Positions 1 through 7,146 of a DNA stretch of 45,697 bases are shown piece by piece. A program made the translations under genes and the position numbers. The first letter of the stretch is position 1; every line of letters starts with the position of its first letter. Origin of the DNA: Nonomuraea longispora (GTDB taxonomy: Bacteria; Actinomycetota; Actinomycetes; Streptosporangiales; Streptosporangiaceae); the NCBI RefSeq assembly GCF_004348345.1, contig NZ_SMJZ01000054.1, positions 1 to 45,697 of the forward strand, in the 5' to 3' direction. The notes under the pieces were generated by a model that saw only the letters and a list, made by a program, of their open reading frames with translations, made no database searches and was not told the DNA's origin.

Positions 1-42
1 GCCACCCCACCGGCCACCCCACCGGCCACCCCACCGGCCACC
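1..42. repeat. 12-bp tandem repeat at the left edge
   Basis: The unit GCCACCCCACCG occurs three times, followed by a half copy (GCCACC). On the plus strand it reads Ala-Thr-Pro-Pro in frame 1 (open until a TGA at 160-162) and His-Pro-Thr-Gly in frame 3 (stop TGA at 45-47). On the minus strand it reads Gly/Val/Ala-rich. It could be the Pro-rich tail of a gene that starts left of the window, or a non-coding repeat. The edge cuts it, so copy number and frame are unknown. Confidence 0.6.
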
Positions 43-103
43 GCTGAGCCGGGCGACGGTTACGAAACCTCCACTGTTGTGGACCTGCGGGCGCCGGGCA
101 AAC

Positions 104-123
104 GTTTCCTCAATAGGCTGCCG
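104..123 (+). promoter_or_regulatory. Conserved upstream block, copy 1 (putative promoter)
   Basis: GTTTCCTCAATAGGCTGCCG lies about 35 bp before the start at 159 and closely matches a block at 823-841 before the paralogous gene at 884. TAGGCT (114-119) would serve as a -10 element. No clear TTGACA-like -35 lies at the usual spacing, so the sigma factor is unclear. Conservation outside the coding sequence suggests that the promoter was duplicated or retained with the gene. Confidence 0.4.
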
Positions 124-158
124 TTGCAACTCGCCACGGACATCGAGGGAGCCGGCTC

Positions 159-728
159 ATGAGCTACGGGGATCAGGGCGGTAGCGGCGGATACGGCGCA
201 CAGCCTCCAGGGGGCGGCTACGGCCAGCAGCCCCCCGGCGGGGCCGGCTACGGTCAGCAACCGCCGAGCGGCGGAGGCTACGGCCAGCAACCGCCCTCCG
301 GGAGCGGCGGCTACGGGCAGCAGCCGCCGAGCTACGGAGACCAGCCATACGCCTATGGTCAGCAGCCGCCGAGCTACGGCGGTGGTTACGGTCAGCAGCC
401 CCCGAGCTACGGCGGCCACCCGCAGCAGGGCTACGGCTACCAGCAGCCCAGGTCCACCAACGGGATGGCGGTGGCCTCACTCGTCCTCGGCATCATCGGC
501 CTGGTCTTCTGCGGCCTCACCAGCATCCCCGGCGTCATCCTCGGCCATGTCGCGCTCAACCGGATCAAGCGCACCGGCGAGGAGGGCTCGGGCATGGCCA
601 TCGGCGGCCTCATCACGTCCTACATCACGGTCGTGATCTGGCTCATGTGCTGGCTCATATTCGGCGGTATGCTCCTTTCCTTCATCGGGATCGCCAGTAC
701 CGCCGGCAGCACGGTGGACTACCAGTAG
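159..728 (+). CDS. YGQQPP-repeat protein with DUF4190-type membrane domain
   Basis: This 189-residue protein of unknown function begins with about 100 residues of low-complexity Gly/Tyr/Gln/Pro sequence holding six YGQQPP units, some followed by SYG. From about residue 101 comes a DUF4190-like region with two hydrophobic segments: the first ends near an Asn-Arg-Ile-Lys stretch, and the second is rich in Ile, Trp and Leu. The start ATG at 159 has a good ribosome-binding site, GAGGGAG (145-151), seven bases upstream. The repeat tail is probably disordered and cytoplasmic, with the DUF4190 part in the membrane. The next gene shares the N-terminus but not the membrane domain. DUF4190 proteins have no established biochemical role; a link to envelope or division processes would be speculation. 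Confidence 0.85.
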   Translation: MSYGDQGGSGGYGAQPPGGGYGQQPPGGAGYGQQPPSGGGYGQQPPSGSGGYGQQPPSYGDQPYAYGQQPPSYGGGYGQQPPSYGGHPQQGYGYQQPRSTNGMAVASLVLGIIGLVFCGLTSIPGVILGHVALNRIKRTGEEGSGMAIGGLITSYITVVIWLMCWLIFGGMLLSFIGIASTAGSTVDYQ

Positions 729-822
729 GCGGTACGCGGCTCGTGTAGCCGGACCGTGACGGCGTGCTTGCGGTCCGATTACGAATTGTCCGCAAAATCG
801 ACGTTGATCCACGTAGGAGATG

Positions 823-841
823 GTTTCTCGCTAGGCTGCCG
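823..841 (+). promoter_or_regulatory. Conserved upstream block, copy 2 (putative promoter)
   Basis: GTTTCTCGCTAGGCTGCCG is the counterpart of the block at 104-123. It lies about 43 bp before the ATG at 884, with the -10-like TAGGCT at 832-837. A TTGATC at 804-809 is 22 bp upstream of it, too far for an ordinary -35. The AGGGG ribosome-binding site (871-875) follows. Confidence 0.4.
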
Positions 842-883
842 CGCGAACTGGATCCGAAGATGACGACATGAGGGGTCATTAGC

Positions 884-1510
884 ATGAGTTACGGAAACCA
901 GGGCGACGGTGGCTACGGCGCCCAGCCTCCCGGAGGCGGCTATGGCCAGCAGCCCCCGAGTGGCGGTGGCTACGGCCAGCAGCCCCCGGGCGGCGGTGGC
1001 TACGGCCAGCAGCCCCCGAGTGGTGGTGGCGGTTACGGCCAGCAGCCGCCCAGTGGCGGTGGTGGCTACGGCGGCGGTTATGGCCAGCAGCCGCCGAGCG
1101 GTGGCGGCGGTTACGGCCAGCAGCCGCCGAGCGGCGGTGGTTACGGCGGCTACGGTCAGCAGCCGCCCGGTGGTGGCTACGGCGACGGCGGTTACGGCCA
1201 ACCTCCCGGCGGCGGCTACGGCGGCGGCGGCAACCCGCCCGACAACCAGCTCGTCCCGGCCATCCTCACGACCCTGTTCTGCTGCCTGCCGCTCGGCATC
1301 GTGGCGCTCGTCAAGTCGTCGCAGGTCAACTCGAAGTGGCAGGTCGGCGACTATCAGGGCGCGATGCAGGCCGCCGACGAGGCCAAGACCTGGTGGAAGC
1401 GCAGCCTGATCTTCGGCGCCATCAGCATCGTCATCGGCATCATCGCGTACATCGTGATCTTCTTCGTTCTGGCCGCGAGCGTGTCCACGTACTCGTACTC
1501 GACGTACTGA
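884..1510 (+). CDS. YGQQPP-repeat protein with CD225/dispanin membrane domain
   Basis: This is a 208-residue protein. Residues 1 to about 116 are Gly/Tyr/Gln/Pro repeats with seven GYGQQPP units. From residue 117 (Asn-Pro-Pro-Asp-Asn) a CD225/dispanin-like domain follows: a first hydrophobic helix with a Cys-Cys-Leu-Pro-Leu-Gly motif, a loop with Gly-Asp-Tyr and an Ala-rich helix containing a Lys-Thr-Trp-Trp stretch, then a second membrane helix. CD225 is the fold of eukaryotic interferon-induced transmembrane proteins and is common in actinobacteria, where its role is unsettled. The first 20 residues are almost identical to those of the preceding protein, so the two share a duplicated N-terminus joined to different membrane domains. 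Function is unknown; membrane-anchored scaffold behaviour is inference from the repeat type. Confidence 0.85.
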   Translation: MSYGNQGDGGYGAQPPGGGYGQQPPSGGGYGQQPPGGGGYGQQPPSGGGGYGQQPPSGGGGYGGGYGQQPPSGGGGYGQQPPSGGGYGGYGQQPPGGGYGDGGYGQPPGGGYGGGGNPPDNQLVPAILTTLFCCLPLGIVALVKSSQVNSKWQVGDYQGAMQAADEAKTWWKRSLIFGAISIVIGIIAYIVIFFVLAASVSTYSYSTY

Positions 1511-1558
1511 GCCGGCGCGACGGCGGGCAGCGGACGCCGGAAGGCGGATACTTAAGGC

Positions 1559-1990
1559 ATGGGCATCGCAACAACCGAGCGGCGTGGCACGGATCGCGTC
1601 AGGCGTCTGCTCGCGCCGCTCGGTGTTGCCGCGGGCGTGGGCGCCGCGTTCGCGGTCGTCGGCGTGGTCGACCCCAACGAGCCCGGCCACTACCCGACGT
1701 GCCCGTTCCTGTGGCTGACCGGCCTCTACTGCCCTGGCTGCGGCACGATGCGCACCATGCACGCCCTCGCGCATCTCGACCCGGTCGCCGCGCTGGGGCT
1801 CAATCCGCTCGCCGTGGCCATGATCCCGTTCCTGCTGTTCTGGTGGGGGCGATGGGTGCTGCGCGCCTGGCAGGGCCGGCCCAGGCGGACGACGCTGGCG
1901 CATCCGGCGTGGCTGTGGGCGTTCATCGCGGTCGTCATGGTCTACTGGGTGGTCCGTAATCTGCCTGTCGGCGCGTTCCTCGCCCCCTAG
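1559..1990 (+). CDS. DUF2752 family membrane protein
   Basis: A 143-residue protein with three likely membrane helices (about residues 20-38, 75-98 and 115-135). Near residues 48-64 it carries the DUF2752 hallmark: Cys-Pro-Phe followed by Tyr-Cys-Pro-Gly-Cys-Gly, with a Thr-Met-Arg step and a downstream His. Four cysteines in this pattern suggest metal or disulfide chemistry at the membrane face, but no biochemical role is established for the family. It lies about 120 bp upstream of trpC on the same strand. I recall DUF2752 genes next to trpC in other actinomycetes, so the link may be positional and not functional. Start is the ATG at 1559. Confidence 0.8.
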   Translation: MGIATTERRGTDRVRRLLAPLGVAAGVGAAFAVVGVVDPNEPGHYPTCPFLWLTGLYCPGCGTMRTMHALAHLDPVAALGLNPLAVAMIPFLLFWWGRWVLRAWQGRPRRTTLAHPAWLWAFIAVVMVYWVVRNLPVGAFLAP

Positions 1991-2108
1991 GCAGGGCCGG
2001 TGGTGAGGTGACCCCGTGGGGGCCGATACCATCGCAGGACAAGGCGGAGAGCGTACGCGAGGCGAACTCCCCGCCACCCCCACTGTCGACCGGAGGGACT
2101 CCAAGCGC

Positions 2109-2948
2109 GTGAGTGAGCGGACGGAAGGGCCGAGTGTCCTCGACGGCATCCTCGACGGGGTGCGCGCCGACCTCGCCGCACGCCAGCAGACCGTGTCCAT
2201 GGACGATCTCAAGCAGCGAGCCGAGCGGGCCCAGCCGCCCAGGGACGCGATGGCCGCGCTCGGAGGCGACAGGATCTCGGTGATCGCCGAGGTCAAGCGA
2301 TCCAGCCCGTCCAAGGGCGCGCTCGCCGCGATCGCCGACCCCGCCGCGCTGGCCTCCGACTACGAAGCGGGCGGCGCCCACGTCATCAGCGTGCTGACCG
2401 AGCGCCGCAAGTTCGGGGGCAGCCTGGAAGACCTGGCCGCGGTCCGCTCCCGGGTCGACATCCCGATCCTGCGCAAGGACTTCATCCTCACCTCCTACCA
2501 GCTCTGGGAGGCCAGGGCCCACGGCGCCGACCTGGCGCTGCTGATGGTCGTCTGCCTGGAGCAGGAGGCGCTGGTGTCACTGATCGAGCGGGCCGAGTCG
2601 ATCGGGCTCACCCCGCTGGTCGAGGTGCACACCGAGGAGGAGCTCGAACGAGCGGTCGCCGCGAAGGCCCGGGTCATCGGGATCAACGCCCGCAATCTGA
2701 AGACACTCGAGGTCGATCGCGACGTCTTCGCGAAGCTGGCGCCGAAGACCCCCGATAATGTGATCAAAATCGCCGAGTCGGGTGTGCGCGGCCCGCACGA
2801 CCTGCTGGCCTACGCCAGAGGCGGTGCCGACGCCGTCCTGGTGGGGGAGAGCCTGGTCACCGGCAAGGACCCGCGCAAGGCCGTGGAGGCGCTGGTGACG
2901 GCCGGCGCCCATCCGTCGACGCGCCCCGACCACTCAGCAGAGGGATAG
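2109..2948 (+). CDS. trpC: Indole-3-glycerol phosphate synthase
   Basis: This enzyme closes the ring of carboxyphenylamino-deoxyribulose phosphate to indole-3-glycerol phosphate, the penultimate stage of tryptophan synthesis. The 279-residue TIM barrel shows the family blocks in order: Val-Leu-Asp-Gly-Ile-Leu near the N-terminus, [27 protein letters not shown], and Glu-Ser-Gly-Val. The frame is open from 2016, but the GTG at 2109 fits the family's N-terminus and has GGAGGG (2092-2097) upstream; the extra 31 residues would be atypical. Only two bases separate it from trpB, leaving no room for the small trpX-type gene I recall between trpC and trpB in Streptomyces. Confidence 0.95.
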   Translation: MSERTEGPSVLDGILDGVRADLAARQQTVSMDDLKQRAERAQPPRDAMAALGGDRISVIAEVKRSSPSKGALAAIADPAALASDYEAGGAHVISVLTERRKFGGSLEDLAAVRSRVDIPILRKDFILTSYQLWEARAHGADLALLMVVCLEQEALVSLIERAESIGLTPLVEVHTEEELERAVAAKARVIGINARNLKTLEVDRDVFAKLAPKTPDNVIKIAESGVRGPHDLLAYARGGADAVLVGESLVTGKDPRKAVEALVTAGAHPSTRPDHSAEG

Positions 2949-2950
2949 CA

Positions 2951-4192
2951 GTGGCACACGAAGGCTCCATCCTGACCGCCGCCGACCTGGCGGGCAACGG
3001 CGCGCGCGGCGACGACCCCGACGTGCACGGCAAGTTCGGCATCTTCGGCGGCAGATACGTGCCGGAGGCCCTCATCCCGGCGCTCGACGAGGTGGCCGCG
3101 GTCTACGAGAAGGCCAAGAACGACGCGCAGTTCCTGAGCGAGTTCGACCACCTCCTGCGCACCTACGCGGGCCGTCCCACCACGCTGACCGACGTGTCGC
3201 GCTTCAGCGAGCAGGCCGGCGGCGCCAGGATCGTGCTCAAGCGGGAGGACCTCACCCACACCGGCGCCCACAAGATCAACAACGTGCTCGGCCAGGCGCT
3301 GCTGACCAAGCGCCTGGGCAAGAAGCGGGTGATCGCCGAGACCGGCGCCGGCCAGCACGGTGTGGCCACGGCGACCGCCGCGGCCCTGCTCGGCCTGGAG
3401 TGCGTCATCTACATGGGCGCGGTCGACTGCGAGCGCCAGGCACTCAACGTCGCCAGGATGAAGCTGCTCGGCGCGACCGTGGTGCCGGTCACCAACGGCT
3501 CGCAGACGCTGAAGGACGCCATCAACGAGGCGTTCCGCGACTGGGTGACCAACGTCGACACCACCCACTACCTCTTCGGCACCGTCGCGGGCCCGCACCC
3601 GTTCCCCGAGATCGTGCGCGACTTCGCCCGCATCATCGGCGTCGAGGCCCGCCGCCAGATGCTCGAGCTGACCGGCCGGCTGCCCGACGCGGTGTGCGCC
3701 GCGGTCGGCGGCGGCAGCAACGCGATCGGCGCCTTCCACGCGTTCATCGGCGACGAGGGCGTGCAGCTGCACGGCTACGAAGCCGCCGGGCGCGGCCTGG
3801 AGAGCGGCGAGCACGCGCTCACCCTCACCTCGGGCTCGGTCGGCGTGCTGCACGGCTCGCGCACCTACGTCCTGCAGGACGACGAGGGCCAGACCATCGA
3901 GTCCCACTCGATCTCCGCCGGGCTCGACTACCCTGGCGTCGGCCCCGAGCACGCCTGGCTCAAGGACTCCGGCCGCGCCGTCTACCACGGCGTCACCGAC
4001 GACGAGGCGATGGCCGCCTTCTCGCTGCTGGCCAGGACCGAGGGCATCATCCCCGCCATCGAGTCCTCCCACGCCCTGGCGGGCGCGCTGGTGCTCGGCC
4101 GCGAGCTCGGCCCCGAGGCGACCATCCTGGTCAACCTCTCCGGCCGCGGCGACAAGGACATGGGCACGGCGATGAAATACTTCAACCTCTGA
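2951..4192 (+). CDS. trpB: Tryptophan synthase beta chain
   Basis: This PLP enzyme joins indole and serine to make tryptophan, receiving indole through a tunnel from TrpA. The protein has 413 residues, normal for the family with a short N-terminal extension. Lys108 in His-Thr-Gly-Ala-His-Lys-Ile-Asn is the PLP Schiff-base lysine. Gly-Gly-Gly-Ser-Asn (about 253-257) binds the cofactor phosphate, and Gly-Arg-Gly-Asp-Lys-Asp lies at the C-terminus. The start is GTG at 2951, two bases after the trpC stop, indicating co-transcription and coupled translation. The 230-bp gap to trpA contains a 16-bp palindrome, so trpA may be expressed at a different level. Confidence 0.97.
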   Translation: MAHEGSILTAADLAGNGARGDDPDVHGKFGIFGGRYVPEALIPALDEVAAVYEKAKNDAQFLSEFDHLLRTYAGRPTTLTDVSRFSEQAGGARIVLKREDLTHTGAHKINNVLGQALLTKRLGKKRVIAETGAGQHGVATATAAALLGLECVIYMGAVDCERQALNVARMKLLGATVVPVTNGSQTLKDAINEAFRDWVTNVDTTHYLFGTVAGPHPFPEIVRDFARIIGVEARRQMLELTGRLPDAVCAAVGGGSNAIGAFHAFIGDEGVQLHGYEAAGRGLESGEHALTLTSGSVGVLHGSRTYVLQDDEGQTIESHSISAGLDYPGVGPEHAWLKDSGRAVYHGVTDDEAMAAFSLLARTEGIIPAIESSHALAGALVLGRELGPEATILVNLSGRGDKDMGTAMKYFNL

Positions 4193-4195
4193 ACC

Positions 4196-4211
4196 TCGCG
4201 AGGCCTCGCGA
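4196..4211. repeat. Perfect 16-bp palindrome just after trpB
   Basis: TCGCGAGGCCTCGCGA begins three bases after the trpB stop and is fully self-complementary without a loop. It could act as a protein-binding site or form a small hairpin that trims or partly terminates the transcript before trpA. No U-tract follows. The rest of the 230-bp trpB-trpA gap is GC-rich and shows no convincing ORF. Confidence 0.45.
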
Positions 4212-4422
4212 TTCCGAGCCTTCGGACGCCTCGCAGCTCGGGGCATCCGGAGGCCATCGAGACCGCTGAGGAGCCGGGGCCACGCGGATCCGCCGACGGC
4301 CTGCGCCGGGCCGCTCACCGCGCGGTCTCCCGCGACACCCCGGGCCTTCAGCGGCGCGGAGGATTCTGGGCGGGCGCGTGGCAGGGCATCATGGTGAGAC
4401 TCGACTTTCGAAACGGACAGAC

Positions 4423-5217
4423 ATGACGACTCTTCAGACGGTTTTCGCCAAGGCGAAGGCGGACAACCGGGCCGCGCTCGTCGGCTACCTGCCCGCGGGG
4501 TTCCCGTCCAAGGACGGCGCCGTCGCCGCCGCCACGACTTTGGTCGAGGCCGGCTGCGACGTCATCGAGATCGGCCTGCCCTACTCCGACCCGCTCATGG
4601 ACGGCCCCACCATCCAGGACGCCGTGCACCGGTCGCTGGTCAACGGCACGCGCATCGCCGACGTGATGCGCACGGTCGAGGGGGTCGCCGCCACCGGGGC
4701 CGCCACGCTCGTCATGACGTACTGGAACCCCATCGACAAATACGGCGCAGAGCGCTTCGCCCGCGATCTGGCCAACGCGGGCGGCGCGGGCACGATCACG
4801 CCCGACCTGACGCCCGAGGAGTCGGAGCCGTGGCGGGTGGCCTCGGCGGGCGCCGGCATCGACACCGTGTTCCTGGTGGCGCCCAGTTCGACGGACCAGC
4901 GCATCAAGGCCGTGGTCGACTGCTGCACGGGCTTCGTCTACGCGGCTTCGCTGATGGGCGTCACGGGTGCCAGGGAGAGCGTCAACGCCGCCGCCGAGGG
5001 TCTGGTGCAGCGCACTCGCGCCCACACGGACCTGCCGGTGTGCGTGGGTCTCGGGGTGGGCACCGGAGGCCAGGCGGCCGAGGTGGCGGCCTACGCCGAC
5101 GGCGTCATCGTGGGATCGGCGTTCATCCGCCGCATGCTCGACGCACCCGACGAGGCCGCGGGCCGTGACTCGATCGCCGTCCTCGCGAAAGACATGGCCA
5201 AAGGCGTGCGCCGCTGA
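4423..5217 (+). CDS. trpA: Tryptophan synthase alpha chain
   Basis: This subunit cleaves indole-3-glycerol phosphate to indole and glyceraldehyde 3-phosphate and passes indole to TrpB. The 264-residue TIM barrel keeps catalytic Glu49 and Asp60 at their classical positions (Val-Ile-Glu-Ile-Gly-Leu-Pro-Tyr-Ser-Asp-Pro and Met-Asp-Gly-Pro). It also has Tyr-Trp-Asn-Pro, Gly-Val-Thr-Gly-Ala-Arg and a Gly-Leu-Gly-Val phosphate loop. An in-frame ATG at 4378 exists, but the ATG at 4423 gives the family's N-terminus and catalytic numbering. The ribosome-binding site is weak (ACGGAC region). It ends 13 bp from a convergent gene. trpE, G, D and F are absent from the window. Confidence 0.95.
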   Translation: MTTLQTVFAKAKADNRAALVGYLPAGFPSKDGAVAAATTLVEAGCDVIEIGLPYSDPLMDGPTIQDAVHRSLVNGTRIADVMRTVEGVAATGAATLVMTYWNPIDKYGAERFARDLANAGGAGTITPDLTPEESEPWRVASAGAGIDTVFLVAPSSTDQRIKAVVDCCTGFVYAASLMGVTGARESVNAAAEGLVQRTRAHTDLPVCVGLGVGTGGQAAEVAAYADGVIVGSAFIRRMLDAPDEAAGRDSIAVLAKDMAKGVRR

Positions 5218-5230
5218 CGACGGCCGCGCT

Positions 5231-5878
5231 TCACCCTGCGTGGCGAAGGTCGGCGTAGAGCCTGGAATGAGGGTTGTAGACGCCGCTGGGCACGAGATAC
5301 AGGTTGAGCGCTACCTGCATCAGCACCAGCCACACGGCATACTGCACGGCGCTGAGGCCGGGGACGACGTCGATCGGCAGGGTATGGGCCATGACGACCC
5401 GAACGAGGGCGTCGATGATCAGTCCGACGCCGTAGATGACGGTCGCCACCCGCCAGATCCTGCGGAAGCGGGGCAGCCGATCCCACAACACGTCCCACGA
5501 CTCGCGGGGCCCGAGCCGCCCTTCGATCATGAGCCTGGTGAACAAGAAGGCCAGCGGCCTGTCGCCGCGCACGCTGACCAGGAACCACAGGCCTCCGGCG
5601 GCCATGAACCAGCCGTCCTTGGCCAGCAGGAGCCTGGGGTCGTGGATCAGCGAGGCGACCGCGGCGCCGGTGAGCATCATGGTCGTCATGAACACGCCGA
5701 TCCTGTCGGGCCTGCGGCGGCGTACGAGATCGGAGACGACGCTGAGGCCGGGGACGAAAGAGCAGATCAGCAACGCGGCGTAGGCGCCGACGTCGGCGGC
5801 GCGCAGGAGGTAGTACAGGCCGATGGGCACGCCCACGTCCACCGCCAGGGTGAGCAGCCCTCTGTTCCTGGCGCTCAT
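5231..5878 (-). CDS. VC0807-family multi-pass membrane protein
   Basis: A 215-residue hydrophobic protein with about five or six predicted membrane helices. It has an N-terminal Asp-Val-Gly-Val-Pro segment, a basic Arg-Arg-Arg-Arg loop, and Arg-Pro-Leu-Ala-Phe-Leu-Phe and Arg-Phe-Arg-Arg-Ile-Trp-Arg motifs. I recognise this pattern from actinobacterial proteins annotated as VC0807 family, whose function is unknown. Its ATG overlaps the stop of the upstream TetR gene (ATGA at 5875-5878), so the regulator and this protein are translationally coupled. It is therefore the likely target or partner of the regulator, perhaps a small-molecule or lipid exporter, although no transport motif proves this. 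The larger reading frame that runs into it from the TetR side is not a fusion. Confidence 0.75.
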   Translation of the reverse strand: MSARNRGLLTLAVDVGVPIGLYYLLRAADVGAYAALLICSFVPGLSVVSDLVRRRRPDRIGVFMTTMMLTGAAVASLIHDPRLLLAKDGWFMAAGGLWFLVSVRGDRPLAFLFTRLMIEGRLGPRESWDVLWDRLPRFRRIWRVATVIYGVGLIIDALVRVVMAHTLPIDVVPGLSAVQYAVWLVLMQVALNLYLVPSGVYNPHSRLYADLRHAG

Positions 5879-6480
5879 GGCCGCGTGGCCCTGGCGAAGA
5901 TCCATGCCAGTTCGTCGCCATATTCCCCAAGGTCGGCGTCCGGTACGGCCTCCAGCAGGAAGGGCAGCCCGTCGAGCGCCCGCTGGATCGCCATCGCCAT
6001 CACGCGGGTGTTGAACGGGCCGAACTCGCCGCTTTCCTGGCCCTTGACGAGGAGGTGCTCGACGTGACCCAGCACCGCCAGGTCCGTGGCCGCGTCCTGC
6101 GCCGCGGAGCCGCCCTCGGGCTTGAAGTTGAGGAAGATCTCCGTGGCGGCGCGCATCTCGGCGCGGTGGCCCGCGATGTGCTCCACCAGCGAGCGGATGT
6201 AGGTGTCGAGCGCGGCGCGCGGCGTGGTCGCGGCGCTCACCCTGGCGGTCATGAACGCCGCCAGGTCGGTGTAGATCGTCCTGATCGCCTTGCTGATCAG
6301 CTCGTCCTTGCTGTCGAAGTGGTAGGAGATCAGCCGCGTGCTGCTGAGCCCGGCCCGCTCGGCGATCTTGGAGTAGGACGCCTGGCGGTAGCCGATCTCG
6401 GCGATCGTCGCGATGGCCGCGTCGACGATCTGTGCCCGACGCGCGGTGCTCGTCACCGAGTCCTCTCGCTTTACCTGCAT
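5875..6480 (-). CDS. TetR-family transcriptional regulator
   Basis: A 201-residue repressor-type protein. The N-terminal helix-turn-helix (about residues 14-60) has the TetR layout Ile-Val-Asp-Ala-Ala, Tyr-Ser-Lys-Ile-Ala-Glu-Arg-Ala-Gly-Leu-Ser and Ile-Ser-Tyr-His-Phe-Asp-Ser-Lys. The C-terminal ligand domain is unassigned. The gene ends inside the start codon of the membrane-protein gene that follows. Its start lies six bases after a -10 element in an AT-rich inverted repeat, so it probably represses itself and its partner from a leaderless transcript. The inducer is unknown; a hydrophobic compound handled by the partner would fit common TetR practice. Confidence 0.9.
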   Translation of the reverse strand: MQVKREDSVTSTARRAQIVDAAIATIAEIGYRQASYSKIAERAGLSSTRLISYHFDSKDELISKAIRTIYTDLAAFMTARVSAATTPRAALDTYIRSLVEHIAGHRAEMRAATEIFLNFKPEGGSAAQDAATDLAVLGHVEHLLVKGQESGEFGPFNTRVMAMAIQRALDGLPFLLEAVPDADLGEYGDELAWIFARATRP

Positions 6481-6518
6481 GAGTAATTTTTAACTCATAC
6501 AAGTAAAAATTGCAACTC
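6481..6518 (-). promoter_or_regulatory. Promoter and probable TetR operator; leaderless start
   Basis: On the minus strand a -35 TTGCAA (6515-6510) and a -10 TAAAAA (6492-6487) are 17 bp apart. The ATG follows six bases after the -10, so transcription should begin at or next to the start codon, and no ribosome-binding site is present. The arms AATTTTTA (6485-6492) and TAAAAATT (6504-6511) form an inverted repeat around an 11-bp centre and overlap the -10 and spacer. This is the most AT-rich spot in the window and the likely binding site of the TetR regulator. Confidence 0.6.
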
Positions 6519-6586
6519 GGGGGAGCCGGAAGGGGGAGCGGCTTAGCAGACGCTTATCGTGAACGTGATCGGATGGGAAGCCGGTA

Positions 6587-6606
6587 CTGTGCCCATCTCG
6601 GCACAG
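6587..6606 (+). promoter_or_regulatory. Short hairpin before the redox-pair ribosome-binding site
   Basis: CTGTGCC (6587-6593) and GGCACAG (6600-6606) can pair around a six-base loop. The ribosome-binding site GAGGAG (6612-6617) of the gene at 6625 begins six bases later. The hairpin may tune translation or mRNA stability; no known riboswitch is recognised. Confidence 0.3.
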
Positions 6607-6624
6607 AGAAAGAGGAGATGACCC

Positions 6625-7146
6625 GTGGCCGCGTCACAACCGTCACATCGAGCTACGTCAGCGATACCCTGGGTGACGGTCGTCGCCCGGCTGGTCCTGG
6701 GCGGGGTGCTGATCGTGGCGGGCGCGCTCAAGATCGGCAATCCGACGGACTCCGTGGTGGCGGTCAAGGCTTACCAGTTGCTGCCCGAGTCGGTCGCCGT
6801 CCCGGTGGGCTACGCCCTGCCGATGCTGGAGATCGTGGTCGGCGTGCTGCTGGTCGTCGGTCTGCTGACCAGGGTGGCCGCGGTGGTCGCGGGGCTGCTC
6901 ATGTTCGCGTTCGTCTTCGGCATCGCCTGGGCCTGGGCGAACGGCCTGCGGATCGACTGCGGCTGCTTCGGCGGCGGCGGCCAGCTGGCACAAGGGCAGG
7001 AGCCCACCTACCTGCTCGACATCCTGCGTGACTTCGGCCTCGTGCTACTCGGCGCCTGGATCACGCGGTTCCCGCCGGGCCGCCTGGCTCTCGACGGAGC
7101 ACTCGGTCTGGGAGGCGATACTCGTGATGTGGAGGACGAAGGATGA
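6625..7146 (+). CDS. MauE/DoxX-like redox-associated membrane protein
   Basis: A 173-residue four-helix membrane protein of the DoxX/MauE type. It has the typical first helix with Ala-Gly-Ala-Leu-Lys-Ile, a Tyr-Gln-Leu-Leu-Pro loop, Pro-Met-Leu-Glu-Ile, and a Cys-Gly-Cys-Phe-Gly motif after the third helix. MauE-type proteins support disulfide formation, and some relatives act with thioredoxin-like partners. The Cys-x-Cys pair here is the plausible redox site. The start GTG at 6625 has GAGGAG seven bases upstream. Its stop overlaps the ATG of the DsbA-like gene (ATGA at 7143-7146), so the two are made together and probably form an oxidase/thiol-transfer pair at the membrane. The pairing is inference from context and family. 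Confidence 0.8.
   Translation: MAASQPSHRATSAIPWVTVVARLVLGGVLIVAGALKIGNPTDSVVAVKAYQLLPESVAVPVGYALPMLEIVVGVLLVVGLLTRVAAVVAGLLMFAFVFGIAWAWANGLRIDCGCFGGGGQLAQGQEPTYLLDILRDFGLVLLGAWITRFPPGRLALDGALGLGGDTRDVEDEG

Noticed and set aside
1..42. CRISPR-like array at the left edge
   Set aside because: The 12-bp units are directly adjacent without spacers and far too short for CRISPR repeats.
5231..6502. A 423-residue minus-strand fusion spanning the TetR and VC0807 genes
   Set aside because: The frame reads VC0807 correctly but TetR out of frame. The TetR protein is in another frame and ends in an ATGA overlap, so these are two genes.
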